Source of the DNA: Adiantum capillus-veneris
Taxonomy: Eukaryota; Streptophyta; Polypodiopsida; Polypodiales; Pteridaceae
DNA length: 64,000 bases
Direction of reading: 5' to 3'
Assembly: GCA_014529385.2 (NCBI GenBank)
Contig: CM043945.1
Span: 139,854,241-139,918,240 of the forward strand
The position numbers and the translations under genes are program-made. Below, one piece after another: positions 10,559 to 20,019 of the stretch (position 1 is its first letter; every line of letters begins with the position of its first letter). Below the pieces are notes generated by a model that worked only from the letters and a program-made list of their open reading frames with translations, ran no database searches and was not told where the DNA came from.

Positions 10559-10990
10559 ATGGCCCCAGTTAAGAGAACTCGATTCGGTGGTGTCCACGAC
10601 CACGAGGCGGGAACGAGCAATACAAATGGAAAAGGAAAAGCTCCCATGGTCGAACAAGCACCGGCCATCTCACGAGCCAATGACGAAGATATGGAAGAGG
10701 TAAATCACGGTTTTATTCAAGTTGTTTAATTTAACATTGCATACGTTTTGCTAGGAATGAACATATCCCCAAACATGTTGGAGAAATCCGACGAAAACCT
10801 CGGCAATTGAATTCATTTGTATATTAAAGTCTAAAGTAGGAAAGAAATGATTGACGGATATACTGTTTGCAATAGGAAAGAATGTCTGCTAGGGAAAATT
10901 TAGCTCGGCATGTTCATTATATTTTCAATGTTGAATTAGTCATGAACCCCCTCCTTATCACAAGGGCAGAGTTCCTGGTTAAGGGCTCTT
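10559..10990 (+). pseudogene. Possible spliced 5' end of a gag-like protein
   Basis: ATG 10559 opens MAPVKRTRFGGVHDHEAGTS and an acidic stretch ending DMEE at a GTAAAT donor (about 10700). TTTGCAATAG (10876) is a good acceptor, followed by ERMSARENLARHVHYIF. The second exon runs to the duplicated 3' region of the Gypsy element at 10991, where the element's LVK triplets suggest a decayed chromodomain-like segment. The family is not recognised. It may belong to the LTR-like region before it. Confidence 0.3.
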
Positions 10991-11141
10991 TAATCCACGA
11001 CTGCTGGTTAAGCGATGGATACCCACGTCTGTTGGTTAAGCGGTGGGAATGTCCATGTCGTGCTTTCTATGCGGTGGACATACCTAGTTGTATGGGCAGC
11101 TAGGCGACAACGGGAGGAGTGAACTCTCGCTGGAGGGGGGA

Positions 11142-11751
11142 TGTTGTACCTCCAGAACATTGGAACTTTTATGAATAAGTTTGAGTAGAAATTTTTACTA
11201 GAATTCTGTCTTGGTGTTGTTTGCAATACTGGTTGAAGGGCTGCTTTAACGAACCATGTGATTCGGAATTAAACAAGGAATATCTATGTTGAACAACCTT
11301 TGTGGTAGTAATTAGGTCACACGAGGAAGTGTGAGTGTGGGGGTGGAAAGTGGGGGCTTTGCTCGGGTTGCCAATGCCTACGAGATGGGTGGTCCCGATT
11401 GGTCGGGAACTCTCTGTCCCCATAGTGCTTACTTCGATATTAGTAATACTCATTGCACCTAGAGCGGTGAAATCTCGAGAGTACGTGCCTCTGAAACATG
11501 GGGAAAAAGGTACTCGGGGTTTCTCTCCTCTTGGAAGGTGGGTCTTAGGATCGCTAGATAGTTAAGTACGCTTCCCCTGCGAGGTGGAGCTAGATCTCGT
11601 TGCTAGTAGGCTCGAACTCGACTCACTTTGTGATGAGAGATCGTCCGCTAGTTGAACCCTGAACCATTTTGTTTACTTCCTCTATAGATCTAGTGGCCAC
11701 CAGGTTTACCATCAGATCCGTTGTTTGATACGACGGGGTGGGGACCTCACA
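11142..11751 (+). repeat. LTR copy 2 (610 bp)
   Basis: Near-identical to 6425-7034, preceded by the same polypurine tract. On its right the host sequence ACCTG continues the minus-strand gene. Confidence 0.9.
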
Positions 11752-11756
11752 ACCTG

Positions 11757-14700
11757 TCATTCCACAACACACCTGGAATAGCTTTTGCCAACTCCTTGAC
11801 ACTAGCATGCACTGCAAGGTGGCACGGCTCCACATGCATAACTGTATGTAGCAACATAAGATCAAATATATCTTTCAAGCAATGCTAAAAAGAACAACAC
11901 AACATCAACCATTTTCACGTACCTGGATGGTTATCTCCCACAACTCTGGCCATGTCTAATAGGTCCTCTGTAGCCCTGCCATGTAATGGTGAACATGGAG
12001 GGGACTCCTGGATGCCCCCCATTGGTCTTGGAGTGAAGGATAGTGTTGGTACACTGTGGCTCATAGCAGCAAGGCTACTAGCACTATCGCTGACTTCTAC
12101 AGAATACTCTTCAACCACATGCTCGCTCTCACTATTACTGGAAACAACAGCCCTCTTCTTTCTCTTCCCACGTTGCTTGTCAGCTAGTTGTACTTGCGAG
12201 TCTTTCTTTGAGGCCTATTTCTTCTTGTCCGGTTTCTTTGATGTGTTTGGAGATAGAGAATCCTCTATCACAACCACTTTCTTTCGTGACGCAGCATGCT
12301 CCGCTATTAATTAAAAAAGAACAGTTATTGAGCCCATGCTCTATTGCTGCATGGCAAAGGTATAAACTATATAGAATGATACCTATGTATAGCTCTTCCT
12401 CTTCAAGTGGGTACTCCTTGTCCGTGTAGTCCAGCCACTAAGGACACTTGAGCCACACTCCCTTTGGCCGCAAGTTGTCTATCCACTTGTCATGATATAA
12501 GTCCGTCTCCTCTCTCTTTGACATACACCATGCATCACTGGGGTGCTCGGGAACGGGAAAGACAAGAGTGTTAAGTATGGAGCCTGATTTACCCTTGTAA
12601 TTTTCTGTGGTAAAAGCGCACATTTGTAAGGCCCCCATTATGAGGAGAAGCCATCGTGCGTGAAGGAAAATCACTCGTCGGAAACCAAAATTTTCACGGC
12701 CAAAAATCAGGGGCAACTTAGGGTCCCCGAGACTTTTTTTTTCCTTCGCCGGAATATTATGGCCGGACGGCGGTCGGAAAACAACTGCTCGGTTGGCAAG
12801 TGGCCGGTAGTCAATGGCCGGTGGCCGGTGGTCGAAAGTCAATCGTCGGTGGCCGAATTCAATGGCGGACTTGTCTTCTCAAGGGCAGCCACACATGGGC
12901 GGATTGAAGGGTCCGATTTGGACTTATCTACACAAGGGCGGCTACACATGGCTGCCTCTCATGAGAGAGGGCAGCTCTTTTGGCCTATAAAAGGAGGCCA
13001 TTTCCACACACATTTCATAGTGTGAAGTTGATGCAACAAGGTGAGTGTGAGGTGGTGAGAGTGAAGCAAGGCGGGAGCTCCATTAAGGGTATAATCCCTT
13101 TGTAAACTACTTCTTGTTTTGAAGTACTAAAGCCATTGAGTGGCTGCTTTCCCTTGGACGTAGCCCACATTGGTTAAACCACGTATATCGTGTGTAATCT
13201 CTCTCTCTCTCTACTCTATAATCTCTTGTGTGTGAAATCTATCTCTCTCCATTAAGTAATCTACTCAAATATCTATTTAGCTACATCATATTTCCTAACA
13301 AAGAGCATCTCTCCACCATCTACAAGACAAACCACAATGTTTTGAGCCACCGAGAACAAGATTAGTGTGTCCTACTACATTCGTAATTTGTCAATTAAAG
13401 AAGTCAAATTTGTACAACAAGCGTCGTGTCGTGCAAGGAAAGTGGGGTTGCTCTTCGGATCCTGTGTGGACTTCATCCGAGCACTCCACTTCTTGAAGGC
13501 CTTGTCAAAGTGCTTGTGTCTGTATGTCAGTAATGTGTGGGCAAGTGTGCAACCATGCCTACCTTCAGCCTTCTTGTGTTGGATAGCAACATCATGATTC
13601 TCGGCCTCCATTTTCTCAGCCGTCTCAAGCACTCTCCTGCAGTAAATAATAAGTCACAAGTTAGATTATCAACAAATTGCTAGCTGGTGCACATAATCAC
13701 TAAATCTAACCTTTCCAATTTCCACCAATACACGTGATATTGAAGCCACTGGATCCATGCCTTCTCCGTCAACCCTATGCCATTCTCCTTCAAGGATGCA
13801 TCACTGCCTTGGAGCAAATCAAGCAAGCAACACTTCCTAGCAAAGGAAAAGCGAGACTTATTTTTCATTGCTACATAATCAAAAGAGAAATATATCGAAT
13901 GATTTAAATGACATTTACTTACTCTTTTGGGTTAATGCGTGCATGCGCAACCTCTACCACTCTCGAGGGTGTCATTTTTGTTGTCTTCTCGTCCCAACCT
14001 ATAAATGATATACATTTCTGGAAAAAATCATTGTCATTCTCTAGATTTGCAATGGTGGCTATCTCAAGCCCTTTGCACGTAAAATATTGCTCCGTTTGAG
14101 ATAGCGCTAGATTTCTGCGTATGCGTCAGGTGCCAACTCATAGCAAAACTCCCTTTTGATGGCAGCCCTTCCGTTTTACTACTAAACATATGATCGAACT
14201 CTTCCTATCATTTGCCAAGGACTCAATCAAAATACACATAATAAGATTTCTCAATCAAAACATATTCTCATTTAGCATTGGTTTAAAGCATACCTTCCAA
14301 ATGAGTTGCGCAAGGACAACAATTGGCAATTTTAGCCACTTTGATTTGTTTGGACCTCTAAAATTCAAAGCCCTTTCTGCTGCCAAACGCGCTCTTTCGG
14401 GGAATCTGTGCAAAAGTGAAGTAAGGTCCGCCAACCCTAGCTTTCTCATCATGAAAATATCATGAGCAGTTGTGTGAGGCACTAAAACCCTCATGGCCCT
14501 ATTTCACACTCGATTGTAATTTACATAGTTAAAAAATAAGATGCATTTACATTCACAAAAAAAAAAGTTAGGCTTACCTATTGATCATTTCCAAAACCAA
14601 TAGAAACTCGGCTGTCTCATGGGGTTGAAAATCAACTAGAACGCACTCCACCTTTGGTGCCTTCTTAATTGGAATGTCATTCTCGTTCATCCACCGCATC

Positions 14701-15308
14701 CATGCCTCCAATCTCTGATTACCATCCCAAACCACAAAGTACCTCTCGACCATGTGACTAAGCTCAAGGATTTGACCAATCTCCTCATCCAAATCATATG
14801 ACATTGCAAGATCCCTCAAAGCATGACCACGACCAGAAAATTGTTTGTGATCCTCCCCAGGAATCCGTTCACTTACAATAAATCTTGCCATGGTTGGTTG
14901 GTAGCTTTTGTTTGCAATGGAGAGTTGTAAATCGGCTACATGGCCATCATGCGTGCGGATGGCAGAGTTTGAAAGAAGTCGACATAGAGGCAAGCGTGGA
15001 AGTTTTCCATCCTATGGAGCTCTATGAGAATCCACCCAGCCCAGTGAAATGTGCTTGTCGACCACATTTCCAAACGCTTTATTTCTTACATCTTCAATTG
15101 CGGTACCTGTTTCCACACGATGACTGGGTCCACCGCTTGATTGTGTTGTTCCATCCACTCCACTTACGATGGATACAATGCGATCTAAAGAACTCAAGGC
15201 TTGAGATTGTTTAGTACCTTGTGTGCATCGTGGAGGTACTTCTTGCAACGTAGTAACATCAACCTCATCTACGACACCAGTATTTTTGGATTGATTTCTT
15301 GTTCTCAT
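11757..15308 (-). pseudogene. ParB-like domain gene, 5' half of the leftward MULE gene, with three amber codons
   Basis: ATG at 15308 starts exon 1 (15308-14578): MRTRNQSKNTGVV, then LPRLPLCRLLSNSAIRTHDG, SIANKSYQPTMARFIVSE and FVVWDGNQRLEAWMRW. This order (R near an N-terminal strand, Q-P, then D-G-x-x-R-L-x-A) matches the ParB/sulfiredoxin fold nuclease family. Later exons follow with good splice signals: 14498-14294, about 14114-13920, about 13875-13690, 13635-13378, an exon at 13319-12375 split by a solo LTR, 12303-11927 (Lys/Ser-rich tail), and about 11895-11757 (LMLLHTVMHVEPCHLAVHAS). TAG codons interrupt exon 1 (15012-15014), the LTR-split exon and the Lys-rich exon. Downstream exons at 6265-5246 are methyltransferase-like; ParB-methylase fusions are known in bacteria and phages. 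Confidence 0.55.
12569..13300 (+). mobile_element. Solo Copia LTR (732 bp), TSD AAGAG
   Basis: TGTTAAGTATGG ... TTTCCTAACA, flanked by AAGAG at 12564-12568 and 13301-13305. It is homologous to the LTRs of the Copia element at 46633-52227, in opposite orientation. No internal sequence is present, so it arose by LTR-LTR recombination. It splits an exon of the ParB-like gene: excising it restores the frame from WWRDAL to VFPVPEHPSDAW. Confidence 0.92.
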
Positions 15309-15464
15309 ACTTGCACTAAAGAATTAAAGAAGATAGATATAGGTATGATTTATGAGAAATTATAGGTAAGAGTTTGAGAAAGATAAGTGAGCAAAAGAAA
15401 ACTTGAGAGAGATTGATATGTGCAATAGAAGAAAATAGAGATGAAGAAAGTGAAAAGAGGAAGT

Positions 15465-15485
15465 CAATGCTCTTTATAAAGCTTT
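15465..15485 (-). promoter_or_regulatory. TATA box of the leftward ParB-like gene
   Basis: The minus strand reads GCTTTATAAAGAGC at about 15470-15483, about 165 bp before the ATG at 15308, followed by a pyrimidine-rich leader (TTCCTCTTTTCACTTTCTTC). The symmetric TTTATAAA also works on the plus strand, but nothing lies that way. Confidence 0.5.
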
Positions 15486-15534
15486 TATTTTTATTTATTA
15501 AATTTATTTTTTAAATTTAATTATTTTGTCCTTG

Positions 15535-15742
15535 TGTGTGTGTGTCAGAGAGGAAGGTGAAGATGTGTGTGTGTGTTGGCGTGTACGTGTGTATGTGTAC
15601 GTGCACGCGTGTGTGTGTGTGTTGATGTGTGCATGTGTGTACGTGTGTGTGTGTGTGTTGGCATGTGCGTGCGTGCGTGTGTGTGTGTGTGTGCATGCAT
15701 GCACACACATGTGTGTGTGTGCATATCCGTGGGCATGCACGT

Positions 15743-15778
<36 letters not shown>

Positions 15779-16011
15779 ATTTGTGTGTGTGTGCACACAC
15801 ACACGCTGCACGCAGGCACGTGTGTGTGGTGTACACACACACACTGACACACACACATCAGCGTGTGTGTGTGTTTGCGTGTGTGTGTGCACACACATGC
15901 GCCTGCGTGGACGCGTGTGTGTGCGTTTGTGTGTGTGTGTGTGTACACACACACACGCTTTTTTGCAACGTGTGTGTGGACACACACAAGTGGCTACTCA
16001 ATAGCCACACA
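15535..16011. repeat. Compound (TG)n/(CA)n tract, about 475 bp
   Basis: Alternating purine-pyrimidine runs of TG, then CA, switch direction many times, so the tract can fold on itself and could adopt Z-DNA. It lies between the two divergent MULE genes and was the target of the element at 16012, whose ACACA duplication comes from it. All long frames here are repeat artefacts. Confidence 0.95.
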
Positions 16012-16200
16012 TGAAGGGGATCGGGGAGCACCACAGGCGGAGAGTGAGAGAGAGAAGGAGACACACGACACAGATATGGGTGGGGAGACTCAAAAGAGTG
16101 AGCAGCCCCCTATACACTTATGCTATGTATAAGGTATACAAGTCAGTGGGCGCCCAGACTCTGGGCGGCCGGGCAAGGCACAGGCGCCTATACCCCAACA
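16012..16200 (-). repeat. 3' LTR of the non-autonomous Copia-type element
   Basis: 189 bp, differing from the partner LTR by C/T, G/A and C/G substitutions. The adjacent 16201-16210 is the polypurine tract on the minus strand. Confidence 0.95.
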
Positions 16201-16372
16201 ACCTCCCACTTAAAGGCGACTGTGCCTTTAAGCAAGGGAACCTAGTCTAAAGACTAAAAAAGGTGAGAGAAAACCGCTCTCAACCGATGCCCACTGGCTG
16301 GCTGTGATCGTGTGCATCCGGCTGTCCTGCTCTCGTGTAAGTCCATACACCACCAGACGTACCGCACACGTA

Positions 16373-18109
16373 CTACAAGTATGTACACAATACCTGCATA
16401 TCTCCCTCGTGCACTATGCCATCATCAGTCAACAAACGACTGACAACCCCAACTACATATGCTCCCACTGTAGCTGCGATATCCGGTCTCAAGATCAGCA
16501 TCTCATACATGAGACCACCGAATGCCGATGCAATGCTAGCGGGCCCTGCTAGCTCTACGGAGCATGCATCAACATATATGTCCCTGGCAATAGGCATCTT
16601 TGACTGACAAGGCGTGTCAGCCACATGCATCTCCTGACTGTCCGCAAAAGACGCATCAACCTGTCGTGCAACCTCAGAGCAAACCAGCTGCTCTAGGTGT
16701 TTGCTGGAAGACATATCCTGCACAACTATATCCCCATGCTCACTGTCGAGCATAGAAAGGAATGACTGCATAATCGCTGACATCTCAGCCTCCTCTGCAA
16801 TCATCCACTGCAAACATGACCACTCAATCTGCTGTGACTCACTAGAGCTCTCATGCTCTAACTCCGTATGCATAGACTCTTGCACAACGTCCTCCTGTCG
16901 TGACTCACTAGAGCAAGACTGCTCTACCTGTCTATCCTGCATAGAAGTATCTCGCACAACTGACTCTCTGCTTTGCTCAGTCACTAGCAAAGCATGCATG
17001 TCTGACTCTGTCACCTCTCTGTGTGACTGCTCAAGTCGTGCCCCAACTGTGTGCACAACGAGCTCACTACTCTGCACTCCATGCAAAGCATCCTGCAACC
17101 CACAAGCAAAAGAGACTCGCCTGCTCTCTCGCTCTCTACCTGGCTGCGTGATCACAGAGACAACACCGTCTCTCGCGTGATCCACATGCAATGGGTAACC
17201 TGTACCACTCCTGGCACCTCTCGCAATCACTAGCGAACCCAAATGCATCACAAAATCTCGCTCTCGTAGCGAAATCTGACATCCACAATCTCTAAGCTGA
17301 CCAATCGAGATCAAACTCACTGTCAAATCTGGTACATAGCGCACATGTCGTAACAAGTAAGATGCACCACTTGGTAATGATAGTCTCACATCTCCTGCAC
17401 CTGCTATCGCATGCACCGATCCATCGGTCAAACGTACACTGCCAAGCATCCCGCTATAATAGCTACAAAACCATGCACGATGCGGCGTGACATGAAACAT
17501 AGCATTTGCGTCTAGCAACCACTGCGAAGGGAGTGCACTATCCACATGTATAGCATCTCGTGCATAGCTCGAGGTAAAAGTGACATCCCCGTCACTAGTA
17601 TACTCCGACACTACATGTGCCTCAACTGTCAAAGCAACTGAGTCCATGGCATCACTACATACATCTCTGAGACTGCCATGTCTCCTACGATGTCGCATAC
17701 GACGAAAACAGCGCCGTCTAACGTGTCCAGAATGACCACAATACCAACATGTCATCTGTCGGCGTGCTCGTGAATGTACATGTCTCACACGAGTCCGTGA
17801 TGACTCAAATCTATCATACATATCATGCAATCTGTGCCAAAGTGCTCTCGAAGTAGTCTCATACATAACAAGAGCATATACAGATTCCGCAAGGTGCAAA
17901 GAGAGCGTAGATAGTGCCATCTCCTCTAGCTCCTGCCACTGATCGTCAGACATGTTTGAAGGTCTACCTGCATCACCACTCAATGGTCGATGCAACCCTC
18001 GCTGTGTCAATGCATCAAGCATACACTCTCTCCATGCCGCAAAGTCTGACCCATCAAACATGCGCATCTGTGAGAGGTCACAATCTGATCGATCACCTGT
18101 CTCTGCCAT
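16373..18109 (-). CDS. Gag-protease-like protein of the non-autonomous Copia element (578 aa)
   Basis: The frame is open from 18274 to 16373. I choose ATG 18109 because MAETGDRSDCDLSQMRMFDG matches a Copia gag start; the 55 residues before it look like untranslated leader. Domains in order: short UBN2-like capsid part (DFAAWRECMLDALTQRGL, then ALWHRLHDMYDR); CCHC knuckle CWYCGHSGHVRRRCFRR (about 17756-17710); protease region with WLLDANAMFHVTPHR (about 17525-17480), where the usual DSGA reads DANA; the pre-integrase strand VRYVPDLTVSLISIGQL; a long Ser/Glu/Gln-rich linker; and a C-terminal remnant GGLMYEMLILRPDIAATVGA resembling the RT-RNase H junction. Gag helix and polymerase core are deleted, yet there is no stop. 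The protease may be inactive. Confidence 0.8.
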   Translation of the reverse strand: MAETGDRSDCDLSQMRMFDGSDFAAWRECMLDALTQRGLHRPLSGDAGRPSNMSDDQWQELEEMALSTLSLHLAESVYALVMYETTSRALWHRLHDMYDRFESSRTRVRHVHSRARRQMTCWYCGHSGHVRRRCFRRMRHRRRHGSLRDVCSDAMDSVALTVEAHVVSEYTSDGDVTFTSSYARDAIHVDSALPSQWLLDANAMFHVTPHRAWFCSYYSGMLGSVRLTDGSVHAIAGAGDVRLSLPSGASYLLRHVRYVPDLTVSLISIGQLRDCGCQISLRERDFVMHLGSLVIARGARSGTGYPLHVDHARDGVVSVITQPGRERESRRVSFACGLQDALHGVQSSELVVHTVGARLEQSHREVTESDMHALLVTEQSRESVVRDTSMQDRQVEQSCSSESRQEDVVQESMHTELEHESSSESQQIEWSCLQWMIAEEAEMSAIMQSFLSMLDSEHGDIVVQDMSSSKHLEQLVCSEVARQVDASFADSQEMHVADTPCQSKMPIARDIYVDACSVELAGPASIASAFGGLMYEMLILRPDIAATVGAYVVGVVSRLLTDDGIVHEGDMQVLCTYL

Positions 18110-19496
18110 GAGCACAATGTAGCAAACTAGAAAGCAAAACCACCTCACCAACAACACCTGGAAACTGTCTACCAATATGGCCAGAAACACAATGTAAAAC
18201 CTGTGAGACACACTCCAAAATAGAGCTCCCGCAATGTCAATACAAGCTTCGCCTGCTCTAGTATCACACTGCAATCTGTGAGCTAATCACCAAGCCCACA
18301 CTGTGCGGTATTGATGCATACACACGCACAAATCTCCCACCTGCAGAGAACACCGCACGCAAATGCTGAGTGCAACCTGCAATCTCTACCTAGATCGCAT
18401 AAATGATACGCATAAAACTCCTGGGAAAATTTCGCCAGAGTTTCGTCAGTAAAACGGCCACAAAACCAGTAACCAAACTGACTGCACGCTCAAAACCATG
18501 AGCAACCAAAGCGCATCAAACCGCACTCCAAATGCATGCACCAATCTCCACACTTTGCATACATCATTGCAAACACATGCAAATCTAGTACACAAATATC
18601 TGCTCTACCTGTGACTGCCAAAAAACATGCTCGAGGCATACATTGCCGAGCTCAAAATGCAATCACATTAGTCTCCCTGAGCATCAAACCACATAAGGCA
18701 TACATCGTATCCTCCCACCTGTGAGGAAACTTGCAGCAAATATCACTCTCACATCTGAGAGCAAACCATGTGTGGAATCCTCGACACACAATAAACAACT
18801 GCTGCTGCAGAAAATTCAACGTTCAGGATTTTAAAATTCTGATATGACGAGCGCGTCCGGAGCATGCCAAAACCCCAAGGTAGACTCCTGGATCATATGT
18901 ATCCGAGTCCGGGTGTGAAAGCTATGCCAAAAACAGTGTTTTTGGGACCCGAGAGTGCACAAATAAACTTGCTGCTGTACCTGCTATAATTTAAAGCATA
19001 ATTTCAGCAAATAGACATCACCATCGCGTCCGGAGCGTGCCAAAACCCTGACCTAGACTCCTGGATCATGTAGATCTGACTCTGTATGACGGAGCTACGC
19101 AAAAAACTGCGTTTTAGAGCCCGAAAATGGCAAAAACGAGCTGCACACAGTCTTGAACCTGCTCCTGCTCCACTCTGCGTGATGCAATGTCCTCTCAATG
19201 CAAGCTCCAACGCAAGAGCTCTGCCACAACAGCATCCAAGCACTCGAATGTCAAGCTCTCCTCCGCCGAGCACTTCTCTAACGAGCTCCACTGAGCTCAA
19301 AAGCTCCTCTCACCAAGGAAGCCGCAACCGCCTCCTCGAGCAAGCTTGACCACACCAAGCTCCTAAGCTCCAAAGACAATGCTCCTCAAGCTAAAATCGC
19401 TCTCCGTGAAACTCCGCGATCGAAATCCACCGTCGAGAGCGAGCGAGCTATCGCCTCGAAGCTCTCAAAGCCGTCGTGCTCTCCGCGGTGACCATA
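18110..19496 (-). other. Long 5' leader with a diverged internal duplication
   Basis: No gene. Two copies of a roughly 115-bp unit, sharing GCGTCCGGAGC, TGCCAAAACCC and TAGACTCCTGGATCAT, lie at about 18846-18960 and 19022-19135. Confidence 0.6.
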
Positions 19497-19508
19497 GCTC
19501 TGATACCA
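19497..19508 (-). other. Primer-binding site
   Basis: The minus strand reads TGGTATCAGAGC, an exact initiator Met-tRNA complement, two bases inside the 5' LTR. Confidence 0.93.
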
Positions 19509-19510
19509 AT

Positions 19511-19699
19511 TGAAGGGGATCGGGGAGCACCACAGGTGGAGAGTGAGAGAGAGAAGGAGACACACGACACAGATATGGGTGGGGAGACTCAAAAGAGTAA
19601 GCAGCCCCCTATACACTTATGCTATGTATAAGGTATACAAGTCAGTGGGCGCCCAGACTCTGGGCGGCCGGGCAAGGCACAGGGGCCTATACCCCAACA
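19511..19699 (-). repeat. 5' LTR of the non-autonomous Copia-type element
   Basis: 189 bp; its outer end is followed by the ACACA target duplication at 19700-19704. Confidence 0.95.
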
Positions 19700-19718
19700 A
19701 CACAGGCCGCCGCGAGGC

Positions 19719-20017
19719 CACGTGGACTTTCCATGTGTACCTTCGGTGGCCGACGGTACATGTGGCATGCCATGTGGCCATGCACACTGCCACGTAGGCA
19801 GCGTGCAAGCCACGTGTACTGCCGATGGTCGACAGTACACGTGGCACGCCACGTGGTGCCATCGACAGTACACGTGGCAGGCCACGTGGCCTTCACGTTG
19901 CCTACATGGCAGTGCGCGTGGCCACGTGACACGCCACATGTATCGTTGGCTAAGACGATACACGTGGCAAGTCCACGTGGACACGCGGCGGCCTGCGTGG
20001 CCCTGCGTGTCCACGTG
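19719..20017. promoter_or_regulatory. Cluster of ten CACGTG palindromes (G-box-like) in about 300 bp
   Basis: CACGTG occurs ten times, mostly as CCACGTGG or ACACGTGGC, within a degenerate minisatellite whose clearest unit (about 32 bp, CGACAGTACACGTGGCA...) is repeated at 19831 and 19863. CACGTGGC is the core of plant G-box/ABRE elements bound by bZIP and bHLH factors. The cluster lies about 0.7 kb upstream of the MULE transposase start. Whether it regulates or is only a self-complementary repeat cannot be told from sequence. Confidence 0.6.
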
Positions 20018-20019
20018 GA

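Larger units (their letters stand above)
6274..11751 (+). mobile_element. Young Gypsy-type element inserted in the MULE, tandem-like structure
   Basis: Two 610-bp LTRs (6425-7034 and 11142-11751) differ at only about 2 positions. The 150 bp upstream of each LTR is also duplicated (6274-6424 and 10991-11141), including the polypurine tract GGAGGGGGGA directly before TGTTG. The left LTR is followed by an exact primer-binding site (7037-7048). So the left LTR has a 3' internal end on one side and a 5' internal start on the other, as in a tandem array or a one-LTR-circle insertion. The interior holds gag (7834-8808) but only a scrap of pol, so it is non-autonomous. Its right edge abuts the AG|GT splice donor of the ParB/methyltransferase gene. 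Confidence 0.8.
16012..19699 (-). mobile_element. Complete non-autonomous Copia-type element (gag-protease only), TSD ACACA
   Basis: Two 189-bp LTRs (16012-16200 and 19511-19699; TGAAGGGG ... CCCCAACA) differ at three positions (98.4 % identity). They are flanked by ACACA at 16007-16011 and 19700-19704. On the minus strand the order is 5' LTR, primer-binding site (19497-19508), a 1.4-kb leader, one open frame (18109-16373), polypurine tract AGTGGGAGGT (16201-16210), 3' LTR. Integrase and most of RT/RNase H are missing, so it depends on a helper, as described for terminal-repeat elements that keep only gag. Every cis signal needed for mobilisation is visible. Confidence 0.93.

Noticed and set aside
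6291-11565. Pairs of identical frames (72, 94 and 76 codons) as duplicated genes
   Set aside because: They lie in the two near-identical LTRs and are non-coding shadows.
12438-12842. 134-codon minus-strand frame as a single gene
   Set aside because: It is a chance fusion of the solo LTR with part of the ParB-like gene's exon.
15504-16132. Several overlapping frames of 70-160 codons on both strands
   Set aside because: They encode only Cys/Val/His/Thr repeats from the TG/CA microsatellite.
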